Positions 63,375 through 64,000 of a stretch of 64,000 nt of DNA are shown here, piece after piece. Every line of letters begins with the position of its first letter. Positions within the stretch are counted from its first letter, which is position 1. Source of the stretch: Uranotaenia lowii (taxonomy: Eukaryota; Arthropoda; Insecta; Diptera; Culicidae); NCBI RefSeq assembly GCF_029784155.1, contig NC_073693.1, forward strand, positions 314,503,304 to 314,567,303, written 5' to 3'. The notes beneath the pieces are model-generated. The model worked only from the letters and a program-made list of their open reading frames with translations, was not told the DNA's origin and did not search any database. Position numbers and translations under genes: made by a program.

Positions 63375-64000
63375 TTTCGAAATTCAAATTTAGATAAAAA
63401 TAATAACAATACCAAAAATAAACAATAAAAAGGAAAGGGATTTCTTACACCGTTTCTCACTCGTGATTAACACACAAACTAAAAAAAGAACAACTGATGA
63501 AAAAACAAAATTTTCGAAACATATTACAATGAAAGTTTTAAATTTTCGATGAGTAAGAAAGAAATTTGTTTCAAAAAAATGTCTTAGCTAATTTAAAATA
63601 ATTATTTCCAAAATACAGAGTTAAAAACAAATCTAATTTCTTAAATAAATATCCAATCTGGTGTAAAACTTACCATTATTAGTTGTTAGGAAAATGATAA
63701 AAGTTGTTAATTTTGTTCATCTTAACTCAAAATTCTTTTCCTCATGTTTAACTGAAAATTTTATAAAAAATTCGCTGTATTTTTATTCATTTGAACATAA
63801 AATATTTAATCGCAATTTGAAATGTAAATTACCAATTACTGAAGAAGAAATGAATTTTGAACAGAATTTATTCAATGTTTGATGGTTCTATTTAGTTTGA
63901 TAAAAAGAAGAATATCTTTAGATTCATTTTGAAAGTTCCAGTTATAGAATCCAGAAATAAAACCTTTTATAACGTAAAATCCTCCAGTTATTAAAATAAA
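63375..64000. other. Unassigned AT-rich stretch to window end
   Basis: No gene or repeat recognised. Confidence 0.35.

Overview
This is an AT-rich, intron-rich-genome type window from an insect, most likely a mosquito or a close dipteran. No host gene could be recognised. The organism call rests on the mobile-element mix: ITmDD37E and DD37D (maT-like) Tc1/mariner transposases, a Jockey-clade LINE, an RTE LINE, a Penelope element, a tRNA-derived SINE, TTAA-flanked piggyBac-like MITEs and Helitrons. The window looks like intergenic or intronic DNA built by successive and nested insertions.

Layout. 1-3648 is a Jockey-clade LINE cut by the window edge, with ORF1 and ORF2 both broken. A SINE with a perfect 15-bp target duplication follows at 4488-4712. 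5.7-9.0 kb holds MITEs and old repeats. 10.7-13.7 kb is a Penelope-like element on the minus strand with an intact 809-aa RT/GIY-YIG protein. Next to it, 13.7-15.6 kb is a large inverted repeat whose arms consist of diverged tandem units of about 160 bp (foldback-like). 16.1-17.3 kb is a TA-flanked non-autonomous element, and 17.85-19.15 kb is a DD37D element with a dead transposase. 19.5-24.1 kb is a nested pair: an intact full-length RTE LINE inserted into the 3' tail of a 5'-truncated CR1/L2-type LINE. 31.3-34.0 kb is a minus-strand Ty3/gypsy pol remnant, truncated exactly at a fragment of an ITmDD37E transposase. 35.6-36.6 kb is a 9-bp minisatellite. 37.9-39.2 kb and 49.8-51.1 kb are two ITmDD37E elements. 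40.3-44.6 kb contains two Helitron-type elements, one with a MITE nested inside. 53.5-58.3 kb is a full-length CR1/L2-group LINE. 61.2-61.8 kb is a palindrome made of two palindromic MITEs.

The most interesting object is the 53.5-58.3 kb LINE. Both proteins look intact. ORF1 and ORF2 lie in the same frame, separated by one UAG, and ORF2 has no ATG before its endonuclease motifs. The stop is followed by CAAUCA, which fits the UAG-CARYYA readthrough consensus known from tobamoviruses. This suggests that the element makes its ORF2 product by programmed stop-codon readthrough as an ORF1-ORF2 fusion. Two other reading frames are intact enough to suggest recent activity: the RTE (19.8-23.25 kb) and the Penelope-like element. 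Everything else shows stops, frameshifts or truncation.

How the parts work together: the intact LINE proteins (endonuclease plus reverse transcriptase) could act in cis on their own RNAs and in trans on the SINE. The DD37D and DD37E copies are dead and would depend on transposase from elsewhere. The long inverted repeats (13.7-15.6 and 61.2-61.8 kb) could fold into double-stranded RNA if transcribed, but this is inference.
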